From Rhizopus sp. PT2906 (Eukaryota > Mucoromycota > Mucoromycetes > Mucorales > Rhizopodaceae), in contig JAMYHX010000134.1 of NCBI GenBank assembly GCA_025529335.1, forward strand, positions 1-64,000: 64,000 bases of DNA. The letters are read 5' to 3'. Below the pieces are notes generated by a model that was not told the DNA's origin, searched no databases, and was given only the letters and a program-made list of their open reading frames with translations. Every line of letters begins with the position of its first letter. Position 1 is the stretch's first letter. This document shows, one piece after another, positions 10,898-22,125 of the stretch. The translations under genes and the position numbers were made by a program.

Positions 10898-12386
10898 TTA
10901 TCTACCAAACGTTTGATTCCATTTCAAGAGTTCATTGATATCCTTTTCCCAACGTGCACCTTGAACACACGGAATGGGGTATTTTGACATACGCACCTAA
11001 ATCACATGAAGATGACATAATTATAATAATGTCAGCTTTTATATCGTTTATTGCTTACTTTTACATATTCGCCTTTATTCAACATGAAAATTTCTTGACC
11101 ATCCATGCTTACTTCGATTGGATTTTTTGTATTCTCACCAATCTGCTATTGTTAGCTATAGTTTATATAAATCGTCAGGAATTACCTTTAGTTGAATGAT
11201 TGAACTCGATGGCAGCAACACTGTTCGAAAGGATAACGATCTTGGACAGATAGGCGTTAGCACAAGACTCTGTACGCTCGGATGAACAATTGGCCCGCCT
11301 GCCGATAGCGAATAAGCAGTGGATCCTGTTGGAGTGGAAACAATCAAACCGTCTGCGATACATTCGGTCAGGTACTGATCATCCACCAAACAGTGAACCG
11401 CCGCCAAGTGAGGGTATCGACCACGATGTAAAGTTACTTCGTTCATCACTTGTCTATCTCGCACTTCCTTACCATCTACCTGGATCCGTTTGCCGTTCGA
11501 TTGATGGAGTGAACAAAAGAGTCTCATGCGCATATTGAGACCGATGTTATGGCCTGAGATCATGTTGCCTAGTATATCTTGGTATCTATCAAACCCTAAC
11601 AATATGGTGAATCAAGGATTATAAAGAAATGAAATAACGTACGGTATGACATAAGGAAGCACAATGTGCCTAGCGAAAAACTGACGACCGGCGGTACAGC
11701 TTTGGGAAATAGAGAGGAGAGATGTAAGAGCGTGCCATCCCCACCTAACGTGATGGCAAAGTCAACTGTCCTTGTGTATTCGTCTATATAGTGTTATTAT
11801 AATTGATGCTGCTATTTAATCATATATTACTTTGATCGATGACATGAACAAACGGAAGCTCTTTTCTAAATTGTTCCGCCGCATATCGCTCAACGATAAT
11901 GTTCATATCAGGTCGTGTTTGGTGCAGCCAACTGAAAACAGCGATGAGTATAAGCTCCAATCTTTATATATATATATAGTGTCATTTACTTTGCTAATTC
12001 TATCATTGCTCTTGCTGTCTTGTCATCTTGGGGCTTTTTGACAATAAGTATATTATTTGGCTTTTCTGCCCATTTTAGTGTATAAAGCCCACTGGATAAA
12101 GAAGACATGAGATAATACTCGACCTTGTTTTATATCACTTACCCATAAGTGCTGCCTGGCACTTGTAATATGTCGTTCGGACTACGACTTGTTTTCATCA
12201 AGTCATGTTCCGCTTCTGTCAATTCTATTTATACATGTATAAGGAACATCTTCTTATTTAGTTATGAATACTACCTTGCTGGTCTCGAGTTAACTGAATT
12301 CCCACCTTATTAGGTAATACATGATAAAACCTTTGAAAAGAGACCTGTCTTTTCAACAGACAGGTGCGCAAGGGTAGCAAACGCAT
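10898..12386 (-). CDS. NAD/NADH kinase, probably mitochondrial (Pos5-like)
   Basis: It phosphorylates NAD(H) to NADP(H). Eight exons: 12386-12275, 12224-12143, 12091-11990, 11961-11831, 11783-11643, 11595-11186, 11145-11059, 10996-10898; 387 residues, all phases consistent. Catalytic motifs are GGDGT at 156-160, MNEVTL near 240 and TPTGSTAY near 277, in the family order. The first 25 residues (MRLLPLRTCLLKRQVSFQRF...) are Arg/Leu/Phe-rich without acidic residues, a good mitochondrial presequence, as in yeast Pos5. One intron (11962-11989) would be only 28 nt and consists largely of a TA tract; another (11146-11185) is 40 nt. The gene lies head-to-head with the SUN-domain gene across a ~670-base divergent promoter region. 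Confidence 0.94.
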
Positions 12387-13060
12387 AAAAAAAGATAAAT
12401 AATGAGTCAGAGACAACAGAGCAGTAAAAAAGGGTTCTGTATTGGTCAATCTCCGCTTTTGAACACACTGTGACTTTGAATTAGGGATTTCTAGAGGATT
12501 GCATAAATGCATAAAGCTCTGGTCTCTTCTTTAGAAGAAAGAGAGGGGCTGCTTTTTTTTGGCTCAAGTACCAGCAAGACCATTAGATATCTAATTTTTA
12601 TAAAAAATAATCATGTATTCTGTACTTCTTTAGGTTCTCTTCTTGTATTCTAAAGACCCCATGTTTGTGATTTCAATAAGGTAGCCTACGTAAACAAGCC
12701 CTTTGTGTTTTCAAGTGTGTTACTTTAGAAAGACTAGAAGATCTTTTATCTTTTTAGTATCAACTCAAAAGATCTTTAACCAATAGCTAAGCATTTAATA
12801 CTTTTCTTGATCCAAATCAAAGCTCAGGAAAGGCAGAGGTTCTGGTACTAGAAATAATCACACATTTCATGACTAAATAAACAGAATGACAGCTTATATA
12901 AGCAATCTTTACACAATAAGCATGAACACACACAAATAAGGTAAGCGGAAATCAGAACTTGTAAAAAAATGAGTGGCCAAAAAAGATCTTTTTCATTTCT
13001 CTTTTCTATCATTGAAAAAAAAAAAAAAATGGAATAAACTTTCTCTTTTTCTTTATAAAA
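12387..13060. other. Divergent promoter region, NAD kinase / SUN-domain gene
   Basis: About 670 bases between two start codons pointing away from each other. It contains a TATA-like palindrome (12892-12903) and an A-rich tract just before the rightward ATG. No gene seen within it. Confidence 0.5.
12892..12903 (+). promoter_or_regulatory. Candidate TATA element in a perfect palindrome
   Basis: GCTTATATAAGC, a 12-bp perfect palindrome with a TATATAA core, about 160 bases before the ATG of the SUN-domain gene. Because it reads the same on both strands it could in principle serve either direction. Confidence 0.35.
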
Positions 13061-15203
13061 ATGCTCTACTTTTCTCTTTTCTTGTTTTATCCTCTTGTGT
13101 TTGCATTTAATTATTGCACAAAAGACTATTATGATGGTCTAAGTCCCATCTGCCCTGCCAAAGCATCGACTGATGTCTCACCCAGCTTATTTCCAGATCT
13201 AATGACGACGACTCGACAAACTACATCATCTACACCCATCAAGCCATTTTCCTCATTTGAAGAATGGCAAAAGCAAATGCTAAAAGACAGTAATGGCAGT
13301 GCGACTACAAATAACAATAGACACCGATCGAGTCAAAACGAAAAAAAGAAAACCCTTGGACAGACTCGTCAAGTGGTCGATAGTCTCGACGGCGGCCTTT
13401 CGGACGATTTGGGTTCCATGTTTGAAAACCTCATGGACACACCCAAGAGTACACAGAATGTATATGACGAGAAACAGTACATTTCGCCTATCGGACAAGA
13501 TAAAAAGGTCGATAATCTCAAATACCTCAAGGAGCGATTCAATTATGCTTCTGTAGACTGTGCAGCGACTGTGCGTAAGGCGAATAAGGAAGCAAAGGGA
13601 GCTCAGAGTATTCTGTTTGAATCTAAGGATCAGTACATGCTCAATAAGTGTTCTACCAATAAGTTTGTGATTATCAATCTTTGTGAACAGATCCGAGTGG
13701 ATACGATTGTGATGGCCAACTTTGAGTTTTTCTCTAGTACTTTCAAGGATTTTAAGGTCTATGCTTCCCCAAAGTACCCTACCGACGATTGGCGATTACT
13801 TGGTCAGTGGAAAGCAAAAAACACACGAGATTTACAGGTAATGATAAAAAGGCTCACCTGACACTGTGTATAACATGTTGCATTTCAGGTGTTTAGAGTT
13901 CCAGAAAGTCCATGGACGAACTATATCAAGATTGAATTCCTCACTCATTACGGTCACGAATATTACTGCCCATTGAGTCTCGTAAGAGTTCACGGTATGT
14001 CCATGATGGAGCTGTACACGACAATTGAAAGCAATGATGAAGATGATGAAGAAAGTCCAATGATAGAGCCAGAGCATCTTTGGCCAGCTGAGATTCGAGA
14101 ACAGATCATCCAACCCCAATTCGATATTGGCAATACGTCTGAGTCGTTTCCGATCAAGATTGACGAGGATGATGTTAAACCAGAACCTGTAGAGGCTCAT
14201 GAACCGATTATTCCAGAGACACCTGGTCATGAAACACGTGATCAGGAAGCACCAGAGCAGGCATCTGAGACGCCAAAGGAAGAACAAATAGAAAGCAGAC
14301 AAACGTCGCCTGAATCAGATAGCAGAGGAACCTGTGCTCAAGAGACAGCAATTTTGACATTACCCATGGATAAGCCTCTGATGACAACTGCAGCCTTTAT
14401 ACCATCATCAGAAGGTGTGACAGTAAGCTCTAGTACACAGAGTACTACTATGAATACGCCTACTCCAGATCCAGTCTATAGCAGCAATACAACTGAAGAT
14501 CACAATCGACCCATTGTCACACAGCATAAGACACATCATACCAAAGAAGCCATCACACAAGAATCGATCTATAAGACCATCATGAAGCGTCTGAGCGTTC
14601 TAGAGCACAACATGACACTCTCACAACGATTTCTGGATGACCAGAACAAGGTGTTAAATGACGTATTTCTCGAAATGGAAAAAAGACATCAGGAACAGCT
14701 CATTGTGCTCATAGGACATCTGAATGAGACTGCGAGTCAAAAGATTGACAATATGGCAAGTCTTTTTGTATATATTTTGATTGTGTACATACTGACAACA
14801 AATATACTATAGAAGAAAAGATATGAGCAGTGGTATGCAAATATGAAGGATCAAACTGAAAGTGATATGAGAGAGATGACGACAAAGATTAATTTATTGG
14901 CAGACCAGGTAAGAGAAAATAAAATAAAAGGATGTACATATATTAAACCCTTCATAGTTATCGTTTGAGAGGAAACTATCGCTTATTCAACTAATTATTT
15001 TAATTACATTATTTGTATACATGGCACTGTCCAAGGGAACATTGAGCACGCTCTCACCCATTATAGCAGCACAATTGGAAGAAAGAAGAAAGCGCAAGAC
15101 AAGGAAGCATCCAGAACTCTTTATAGATACCAGTAGGGACGTCGATACCGAAATAGAAAAAAGACAAGACCAACAAGTGCCTCGAAGCAATACAGCGATA
15201 TGA
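13061..15203 (+). CDS. SLP1/Opt-type SUN-domain membrane protein
   Basis: SLP1-class proteins are ER or nuclear-envelope membrane proteins with a mid-positioned SUN domain; in yeast Slp1 works with Emp65 to protect soluble folding intermediates in the ER. Exons: 13061-13837, 13889-14755, 14813-14908, 14958-15203, all phase 0; 661 residues. A signal peptide covers residues 1-16, the SUN domain about 150-300 (from NYASVDCAA through YIKIEFLTHYGHEYYCPLS), followed by an acidic Ser/Thr/Pro-rich segment, a coiled coil near 515-585 and one membrane helix at about 589-606 with a basic cytosolic tail. The end of exon 2 is ambiguous: a GC donor (ATG|GCAAGT) or a GT donor 12 bases later (exon end 14767, adding four residues) both keep frame. 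The gene converges on the DnaJ gene with 31 bases between stop codons. Confidence 0.9.
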
Positions 15204-15234
15204 TGTCAATAAATAATAAATATCTACATTTTAT

Positions 15235-16280
15235 TTACAAGTCCACTTCCATCTCGTCCTTCTTGCTTATTAATGAAGATGAAGAAAAAGCCTGTTTGAT
15301 AAGAGAGCATTGCTCTTCTGTTAGTTGTGTTGGATATTCGACTTTGAAGCGAATAATCAAATTTCCTTTTTCGCCTGTCTTTGGGTCTGGCATACCCTCA
15401 CCAATAAGTACTTTTTCATCGCCATGTTGTATTGGTTTTATTATCTGAGAACGACGTGAGAGACCATGTTCGACAACACAGATCGAGCCATCTAACCGTT
15501 TGATCTCCTTTTTGAATCCAGTCAGGGCTTCTGCCAAACTCAACTGCACATTCGTATACAATGTTCGTCCCTTTCTCTTAAAGACAGGATGCGGTAGCTC
15601 ACGAACCTCAAAGATCAAATCACCAGCTTTTCCTGGAGCCCATTCGTTTCCCATGTTTTGAAAAGAAATAGTTGTGCCATCTACATATCCAGGCTTGATC
15701 TCTATCTGAACAACTTGCTGCTTCTTGGTATATTTGTTTGTCTTCTTGTCGACAATGTCACGAGTCAACTGAAACTTTTTGGTCGTACCCTTATAAAGAT
15801 CTTCCAAGGTGACAGATACTTGATGAACAACAGTCTTTTGTCGTTTACGTTGCTGGAAGCTTTGTTGTGGTTGGTATCGAGAACGCTTACGACCTGGAGT
15901 TGAGAAAAAGTCACCAAAGTCGAAAAAGATGTCTGAGCCAAACATTTGATGGAATAAGTGGTCAGTCTCTGGTGTGTAAAAGTAAAAGTGTTGCTGGCCA
16001 TCCTCAGGATCGACTGGGTTATCATATTCTTGTCTCTTTTCTGGGTCACTCAGAACTTCAAAGGCTTCTGCAATTTTTTGAAATTCGACCTTGGCTGAAG
16101 GATCTTTGTTTCTATCTGGATGCCATTTCAAAGCTATTAAAAGAGGGAATTTAGTGAGGACACATTTATATACAGATATAAATAGATAAACATACCTAAT
16201 TTACGGTAAGCCTTTTTTATTTCTTCTTCTGAAGCATCTTTGGACACTCCAAGGATTTGATAATAATCTGGTTGACTCAT
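15235..16280 (-). CDS. Type II DnaJ/Hsp40 co-chaperone
   Basis: It would stimulate Hsp70 ATPase and hand over unfolded clients. Two exons, 16280-16196 and 16133-15235, with a 62-nt intron inside the J domain; 327 residues. The J domain is at 1-70 with HPD at 33-35. There is no Cys-rich zinc finger, and the Gly/Phe region is short (GSDIFFDFGDFF). Two beta-sandwich client-binding domains follow, resembling DNAJB1/Sis1 in order: VHQVSVTLEDLYKG, the IEIKPGYVDGTTI strand pair and the FKRKGRTLYTNVQLSLAEAL segment. No signal peptide, so cytosolic or nuclear. It is divergent from the HSF-type gene, sharing a 1.7-kb intergenic region. Confidence 0.94.
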
Positions 16281-18022
16281 CGAGAAAAAAAAAATGAGTA
16301 AAAAGAAAAAGGGGGATAGAAAAAGTAAGCTTGCAGCATTTGTTGCATATAAAAAATTGTCATTCATTTTTTGTTCCGACGTTTCTGGTAACTTCTACTC
16401 GATTTTTCCCCGCAGTGTGGTGGCGGAGTGGCCTCTGTATCTGTTTGGGGGGGATAGAAATCAGGGGTGTGTCAAGTAATTCTTAATAATGATAAACCAA
16501 TATGCCGATAAAATGATGATGATCCATTCTTCTAATCCATTTTTTTTTCGCACTCTAACCTTATGATATTTTAAGCTTTTAGTTAGTTCTGTAAGACGCC
16601 ATATGTTCTTATTTTAACTTCATAAAGTTAATGTGAAGAATATTTATCCATAGAACAATTTATAAATTTTGCTTGGATAAAATTTTTATACAATGTCAAC
16701 TTGTTTTTTTATAAATGTATTTCAAATAGCTTTTGTATAGCCCCAAGACCAACTGCATATCCTGATAAAGGGGTCTTTTAGGTCTAGAATATCTCAAGAT
16801 TCCATATGCATGCCCCTCTATACACAAACTATTCCATTCTAATCCATTGACATCAAGCTAACCCTTTAGAGTAAGTCATAGCAGCATATCATCCAAAAAC
16901 AAGCTCAAATTAAATCATCCGACCACGCTACCAGTGTTTCACGTCAAGTAATCCACTAATACATGCTCGCTTGGATTGTAGATATGTTTAATTTATTCTT
17001 GACTACCTAAATCCGGCTAATTCAGTTCGATCTGAATGGATGATCTCTCTTTTTGTTAAAATAGATAACGTTTGTATCCATCGTCCCACTTTAATCTCTA
17101 TAACTGTTCACAGTCACACATGGCGTCTCCTCCTCCCCTTTTCAAGTTCATCAAACCAAAATATAAGGAGAAAAAAGAAAGAGAGAGAGAGAGAGAGAGC
17201 ACAACTTACAGTTTATGAAATTTTATCCAGATTGGTAAAGCCGATCTTTCCTGCATCACTGTCATAAAAAAATAAGGCAATACAGCAACAAAAGGATCGG
17301 ACGGAGGATAAAATAAGTGATGAGTTATTTTTATTACCATATACTGAATAGTCGGAAGTCTAAAAGGTTTTCACCCTTTTAGCTACTTTCGTATATTCTA
17401 AATAACCGATCCTTTTTTGGGCGTACAGCAAAATCGCGAGTGGGATGACAGTGATCGATGACAGCATACTTTCCCCCTTTTGTTCTTTGTCTTTTTGCTA
17501 GTAACACACATTGGGGTCTTGTAAGAAGAGAAGCTTAATTTATTTGATTGCCTTTTAAGTCTCAGTCTTCTAAACCAATTACATAAAAATGATCCAGCAG
17601 CTCGGCACAGTGAGTGACATCATAGCGGGAAGGGGTGTTGATAAACCATCAATGTCTCTTTTAAACACATTCAACTTGCTTGTTCACAGAAACAGTAAAA
17701 ATCTGTCCTTTTTTTTTCTTCATCTATTTTCTCTTTTTCTTTTTTCTTTCTTCTTCTATCATCCTTTTCTGCTTCTTCTTAAATTCTTCTGTTTAAGTCT
17801 TATACAAGTCCTTTTAAACAAATTTAAGGATTCAATAGCATAGAAAACCTTTCCCTTTTGCACCGTATTTGAATCATAAAATAAGGTAAAAACAGAAAAT
17901 ACAGATATTTTTCCTTTTATAAACAATCCTCATTTTTTTTTGCGGAAAAAAAAATATTTTTTCTTTTTTTTTTTTTTTTTTTCTATTTCTTTTTCTCTTT
18001 TTCTCTTTTATCTACTTAAAGG
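16281..18022. other. Divergent promoter region between DnaJ and HSF-type genes
   Basis: 1.74 kb with no gene I can support. It includes an 8-bp inverted repeat (17360-17367 and 17375-17382, CTAAAAGG...CCTTTTAG), a (GA)n tract at about 17177-17198 and a long pyrimidine/poly-T leader from 17700 to 18010 directly before the HSF-type ATG. I looked for tandem GAA/TTC heat-shock elements and found no convincing three-unit array by eye. Confidence 0.5.
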
Positions 18023-18881
18023 ATGACGAGAGCAAGTAGTAGCAGTCGATCCACTTCATCCAGTCATAGTCATAGTACTCCCGAAGATCAAAGATATAAA
18101 AGGTACTCGTTCATGACTTTTTTTTTCTTTCATACATATTTTGACACATTTCCCCTGTAGAATAAAGTTGAATAGTCATGATAATAATAATAATACATCT
18201 GATCAAAATAGCAGCTCACCCGTTAGTTCCAATACGCCCACGCCCTCGGGCACAACTTCGACTAATGGCTCGACTATGAAGACACAGGCAGCATTTGTAA
18301 ACAAACTATACAAGTAATATAATAACTCAAATATTACTGATACAGTTTTTTTATTGATCTTTACATTAATAGAATGCTCGAAGATCCACAAACATCTGAT
18401 TTAATTTCTTGGTCAGCTCATGGTGACCTGTTTAGTGTATCTAATCCAACACTCTTTTCAAAATGCATTCTGCCACAGTATTTTAAACATAACAATTGGC
18501 AAAGCTTTGTTCGTCAACTCAACAGTAACATCGTATTCAATTGACAAATACACTCAGTCTCACTTGTTTATAAACATAGTGTATGGATTTCACAAAGTCA
18601 ATGATTTGATACATTCTAACCTAACCAACGAGAATCAAACTTGGGAATTCAAGCACCCTAATTTCCGAAGAGGTGCGGTGAGCGACCTTCAACACATCAA
18701 GAGAAAGAGCGCCAAAAATCAACTACAGCATCTGCAGCTGCAACGGCAGCAAGAATTGCAGCAGCAGGAACTGTTGAAAAATAACAAACAATTACTTCAA
18801 CAAAAGCAAGATGAATTGGACGAACAGTCCCCTAGAGAAGACACCACACCGTTATTACAACAACAACAACAACAACAACAG

Positions 18882-18912
<31 letters not shown>

Positions 18913-19930
18913 TACAGCAAGAACATATGGTCAGTGACCACGTATTAAAAATAGAGTCCCATTTATTGGGCATTGCCAAATCCTGCGAATTGCTATACAA
19001 TGAAATCGTCCATTTACGAATGGTCGTATCTAAACAACAAGTGGTAAAAATTTTTTCGATTTTTTTCGATTTCATCTTTTTTTTTTTTTAGAAAAAAATA
19101 ACCGATGATTTATAAAATTGGCTTTTTTCTTAATTAGGCAATGCAAGATCTTGTTGATGTTGTCTCCACCTCCAAATTAAACTTGAGTAAGAAATACTAA
19201 GCTGCATAATTTAGAAATTCTAATTTTCTGTACTTTTTTTTTCTCTGTAGACTGTACTTGTTCAAACAACAATAGTATAACAAATCAACAAGACTTACGA
19301 AATGGTAACTTTTAACAACACGTCTAGGCATACATAAGAGCTCATTTGCTTGACCCTAGCTGAGAACCTTCGATTACAAATATCCAAATTGAAAGAAATT
19401 CAAAGTATCAGCAGTAGCAATAGACCTCGCTTGGATACTCGCGAAAGGTCGAGTAGCAGTAGCAACAGCAGTGGCAGTGCCTTTACTCCCAATGGTAGGC
19501 TCTTGCGCTTTGATTCGAATGATTCGGCAGTCAGAAACTATAACATAGAGAATGGATCGTTCAACAACAGGAGATTGCCAGCACTCGAATCAATGCAGTC
19601 CTCTGAACAACACGAGCAAATGGGCGAACGAAAATCTTCATCTTCATCCATCAGCTCAAATAACACAACCTCATTTTATAACTATCATCATCAAACTAAT
19701 AATAATAGCCCTAGTAGTAGTAGTAATAATAATATTGATATAAATAATAAATCGAGTAAGTATGCTTGCTTTGTGGGCCTAGACTTTTCTTTTCTTCTCT
19801 TATTCACATTAATACATTTCTTATAGACGAAAGAAACCCCTCCTCGTTTATGATGAGTTTTGGCAAAGAATCTCACATGTTAAACCCTGTTCATGACAAT
19901 GGTAAACTTGAAGAAGACGTCAGCGATTAA
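18023..19930 (+). CDS. HSF-type transcription factor
   Basis: A DNA-binding regulator with a heat-shock-factor winged helix. Eight exons: 18023-18102, 18161-18313, 18373-18524, 18580-19043, 19138-19186, 19251-19304, 19360-19755, 19827-19930; 483 residues. The DNA-binding domain spans about 69-163: AAFVNKLYKMLED, the recognition-helix region NNWQSFVRQLNMYGFHKV, and WEFKHPNFRRG. A Gln-rich coiled-coil segment with a Q18 run follows, then a short hydrophobic heptad-like stretch, and a Ser/Asn-rich tail. No receiver domain is present, which argues against a Skn7-type response regulator; Hsf1- or Sfl1-like function remains open. The start MTRASSSS lies after a 300-base pyrimidine-rich leader. It is divergent from a DnaJ gene, a plausible target. 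Confidence 0.92.
18858..18911 (+). repeat. Q18-coding CAA/CAG tract in the HSF-type gene
   Basis: Eighteen consecutive glutamine codons, first pure CAA, then mixed CAG/CAA, within the Gln-rich coiled-coil segment. Confidence 0.9.
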
Positions 19931-20881
19931 ACAAGCAGGAAAAAAAAAAGTTCAGTAAAGGCGTATTACAACTTTTACCCTTACCCTATTATTCGTTTAT
20001 ACCATCTATTGTTCCTTCTTTTTCTTTTGAATCTTCCCTTCATCCTCTTTTGTAGATTTTCATCCTCTCTCTCTCTCTCTCTCTCTTTCACACACATCGT
20101 ACACGCAATAGTAACACTGTCAACGACAGGAATTAAAATTCTCTTCTATTGCTCTCATTTGTATCATTCCCTTTTTTTTTATAAGCTTTCCTCTTTTTTT
20201 TTGCAAAGTGTAGAGAGATTAAAAAGTATATACTTTCAATATGTTTTTAACACTTTGTTGTTTATCAATCTTTTCTTTATTATTCAAAGGACAACATTGA
20301 ATACATAAAATGAGTTTAATATTTTTGGGACTTGTATAATGTGGTCAATACTTATAATTAACATATAACTGGAAAAGTTGTTTAATAGTCTGATATTGGC
20401 TTCCTTTCTTTTCTGTTTGGGTCAAAAAAGCAAGAGCTATTCCCCAGTTAGCTCTAAGGTATGTTATATTCTTTACTCTTGTAAGAAACTGATATGGGGT
20501 ATTATAGATCATAAAATCGAACCCAACCCAGTGTTGGCTGGGGATAGTTTGGTTCTTACCAAACCTTGGTCCATCTATTATCTCTCTCTTGCCTTCTTCC
20601 TTTTCTTTCTTTACGTTTCCGGGCTGGTTATCGCTGGCTCAACCCAGGATACACTTTTGGTCAGATATTGATAATCTCTTTTAAATATCTTTTCTTTTTC
20701 TCTTATAAATTCTCTATAAGTATTTAATATCAATGTAATAACTGATTTACTAATCATTTGTTGTCTGGAACCATCATTTTTCTGTCAATGTGCGAATAAT
20801 TTCTAAATAAAGCGCCATAAAGAACCCTCCAATATGTCACCTTTTCTGTATGCATTTGAAACTCCCTTTTTTCCTGTTTTC
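19931..20881. other. Intergenic
   Basis: About 950 bases between the HSF-type stop and the SAP30BP-like start. It has a (CT)n tract at about 20068-20087 and T-rich stretches. Short open frames exist but look like chance and lack an ATG context. No RNA gene recognised. Confidence 0.5.
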
Positions 20882-21670
20882 ATGAGTTCATTGGCAGGTC
20901 TTGTGAATTATTCTGATGACGAAGACTCGTCCTCAGTTGACGAACAAGGCAAGTGACATAGTGAATAGTACTCATCCTTCTAATCTGTAATATATAGAAA
21001 CCATATTAGTTCAAAAGCCAATCCAAAAACCAAATCCTCCACCTGCATCATTAACTCAACCGCCATTACAACAGCCTATACAACAAATATCAGAAGCAAC
21101 CGCATTAAAAAATAGACTCCTGACCGCACTCACGCCAAAACCGATAGAAGGTATAGAGAACTGGGGGATTCCAGAAGAACCAAAAGGACAATGCGATCCG
21201 GAAAGATCGGTAAGATCTATTCTTTATTTTGTATTATATCTCTCATTTTTAAGAAAAAAAAGGCGAAAATTGCACACTTTTTATCACTAAAAGCATCCGG
21301 ACACAGACTCAATGATCATCTTGCTCATAATAAAGCATTTAGAAATCCAAGGATTTATGCAAAGTTGGTCGAGTTTATAGAAGTGGACGAAATTGGAAGT
21401 AATTTTGATCCAGCCGATTTTGACCCACATGGATTCGACAAGTCATTCTATATTGATGGTATTCTCGATACTCAGCGACGGCTTGCAGAAGAAAAGGCAA
21501 AAAGGACGTCCGTGCAGTTTGTCAAGAGTGAGATGACACAAGAGCAATCGGAAGCGATGGCAAAGGCAATGGCTAATGCAGCCAAGGTAGCAAGTAAGAT
21601 TGCTGGTGAAAAGCGAAAGGGTAATTGGGATAGCGATCAAGGTAGTAGTAGTAATAAACCTCGTCATTAA
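20882..21670 (+). CDS. SAP30BP/HCNGP-like nuclear protein
   Basis: HCNGP-family proteins are nuclear; the human member SAP30BP is linked to the Sin3/SAP30 corepressor and to splicing of short introns. Exons: 20882-20948, 20998-21209, 21254-21670; 231 residues. The N-terminus is short and acidic (GLVNYSDDEDS), followed by a Pro/Gln-rich linker. The family core is then clear: a Pro-Glu-Pro segment before the Cys (EEPKGQC), AHNKAFRNPRIYAKLVEF, DEIGSNF and FDPHGFD, then a basic helical tail. Intron 1 must use a GC donor (CAAG|GCAAGT): the nearby GT option gives a premature TAG. The ATG at 20882 is the one that starts at the conserved SSLAGLVNYS-like terminus; an upstream in-frame ATG at 20834 cannot be excluded. 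Confidence 0.88.
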
Positions 21671-22125
21671 GAAGAACTTTTCCTTGTCTTTTTCTATTTC
21701 CTTTTTTTTTAAAAAAAAAAAATAGGATGAATATTTTGCTCAGTCGTTGTCATGAGCAGCCAAGCTACTGGGATCGACAAAAAGATGCCGCTTGGCTGTT
21801 ATTTCTTGATTGAACATATTGTTGCAGATTAAATTCTGCTCTGTCCCAAAATTTGTCTATGCCAGTTATGTCAGGCGGCATTTTGTACATTCCAACCGAT
21901 TCAGTCACACAAGTTTAAAAGATAGAGATAACCATGGTCAGAAAACGATAGACACCATTTAGAGACAGTAACCTTTATTTCTGAGAAACCGATTGACCTT
22001 TTATCGTGCTAGATGAATTACTTTGCCTTTTATAAGGTTTATCACCAGCATGGGTTTCACCAACAGTGTATAAATCTATGTAAAGGTCGGAATTTATCTC
22101 TGGTTCTTTCTTTTTGTACGTACAA
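21671..22125. other. Intergenic
   Basis: About 455 bases with an A12-like run near 21711 and no recognisable gene or RNA. Confidence 0.4.

Noticed and set aside
14768..14812. GT-donor version of SLP1-type intron 2
   Set aside because: Not excluded, but GTATAT is a weaker donor than the upstream GCAAGT, and other genes here use GCAAG donors. Kept as an alternative in the feature text.
16281..16450. TTC-rich segment near the DnaJ start as a heat-shock element
   Set aside because: TTC triplets at about 16377, 16386 and 16396 are spaced about 9 and 10 bases, and no GAA partners alternate with them, so it does not make a convincing HSE.
20378..20671. 97-codon open frame, plus strand
   Set aside because: It begins at a TTG, has low-complexity hydrophobic content and no exon partner.
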